Below are positions 5,139 to 5,173 of a DNA stretch of 5,173 nt, piece after piece (the stretch's first letter is position 1; every line of letters starts with the position of its first letter). The notes under the pieces were generated by a model. The model was not told the DNA's origin and did not search any database. It saw only the letters and a list, made by a program, of their open reading frames with translations. The position numbers and the translations under genes were made by a program. Origin of the DNA: Hyphomicrobium_A sp943371625 (GTDB lineage: Bacteria; Pseudomonadota; Alphaproteobacteria; Rhizobiales; Hyphomicrobiaceae); NCBI GenBank assembly GCA_943371625.1, contig CALRVN010000294.1:1-5173 (forward strand), given 5' to 3'.

Positions 5139-5173
5139 AAACCAGCGCGGAGGGCTCGGGAGCGAGGCGACTC

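Noticed and set aside
5077..5173. GTG-started plus-strand frame running off the window end
   Set aside because: It has no properly spaced ribosome binding site, an Arg/Gly/Ser-rich translation and no recognisable protein, and it lies in the inverted-repeat cluster; the downstream sequence would be needed to support it.
5095..5173. Possible C-terminal end of a minus-strand gene entering from the right (TGA at 5097-5095)
   Set aside because: Only about 25 codons are visible. Another minus frame is equally open and neither has a recognisable motif, so coding cannot be supported from this window.

Overview
This GC-rich window reads as an ordinary stretch of bacterial chromosome, most likely from an alphaproteobacterium. 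That placement is an inference from the style of the proteins: a DinB with a C-terminal QLDLGL clamp motif, a DUF3617 protein, and a long propionate-CoA-transferase-type enzyme. There is no rRNA, tRNA, insertion sequence, phage gene or CRISPR array to fix the taxonomy.

Layout: the window opens inside the 3' end of an acyl-CoA dehydrogenase gene (+, 1-333). After a 54-bp gap comes dinB, encoding translesion DNA polymerase IV (+, 388-1464). Two genes on the minus strand converge on dinB: a DUF3617-type exported protein (2747-2220) and, 6 bp downstream in the same reading frame, an exported von Willebrand factor A (VWA) domain protein (2213-1368). The VWA gene's last 97 bp overlap the dinB 3' end in antisense. 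A 326-bp divergent intergenic region (2748-3073) follows and carries several repeat elements. It separates the minus-strand pair from a class I acyl-CoA:carboxylate CoA-transferase (+, 3074-5044) of about 656 residues. The last 129 bp (5045-5173) hold no recognised gene but are rich in inverted repeats, one of which starts inside the last codons of the transferase gene.

Working together: the acyl-CoA dehydrogenase and the CoA-transferase both act on acyl-CoA thioesters, but unrelated genes lie between them, so no joint pathway can be claimed. The DUF3617/VWA pair looks like a two-gene operon making two secreted or periplasmic cysteine-containing proteins of unknown role. dinB looks like a stand-alone housekeeping or stress gene.

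I did not find a clear new multi-gene system. The points most worth checking are the repeat-rich divergent control region, the structured 3' flank of the CoA-transferase gene, the non-VWA tail of the VWA protein that overlaps dinB, and the extra C-terminal domain of the CoA-transferase.
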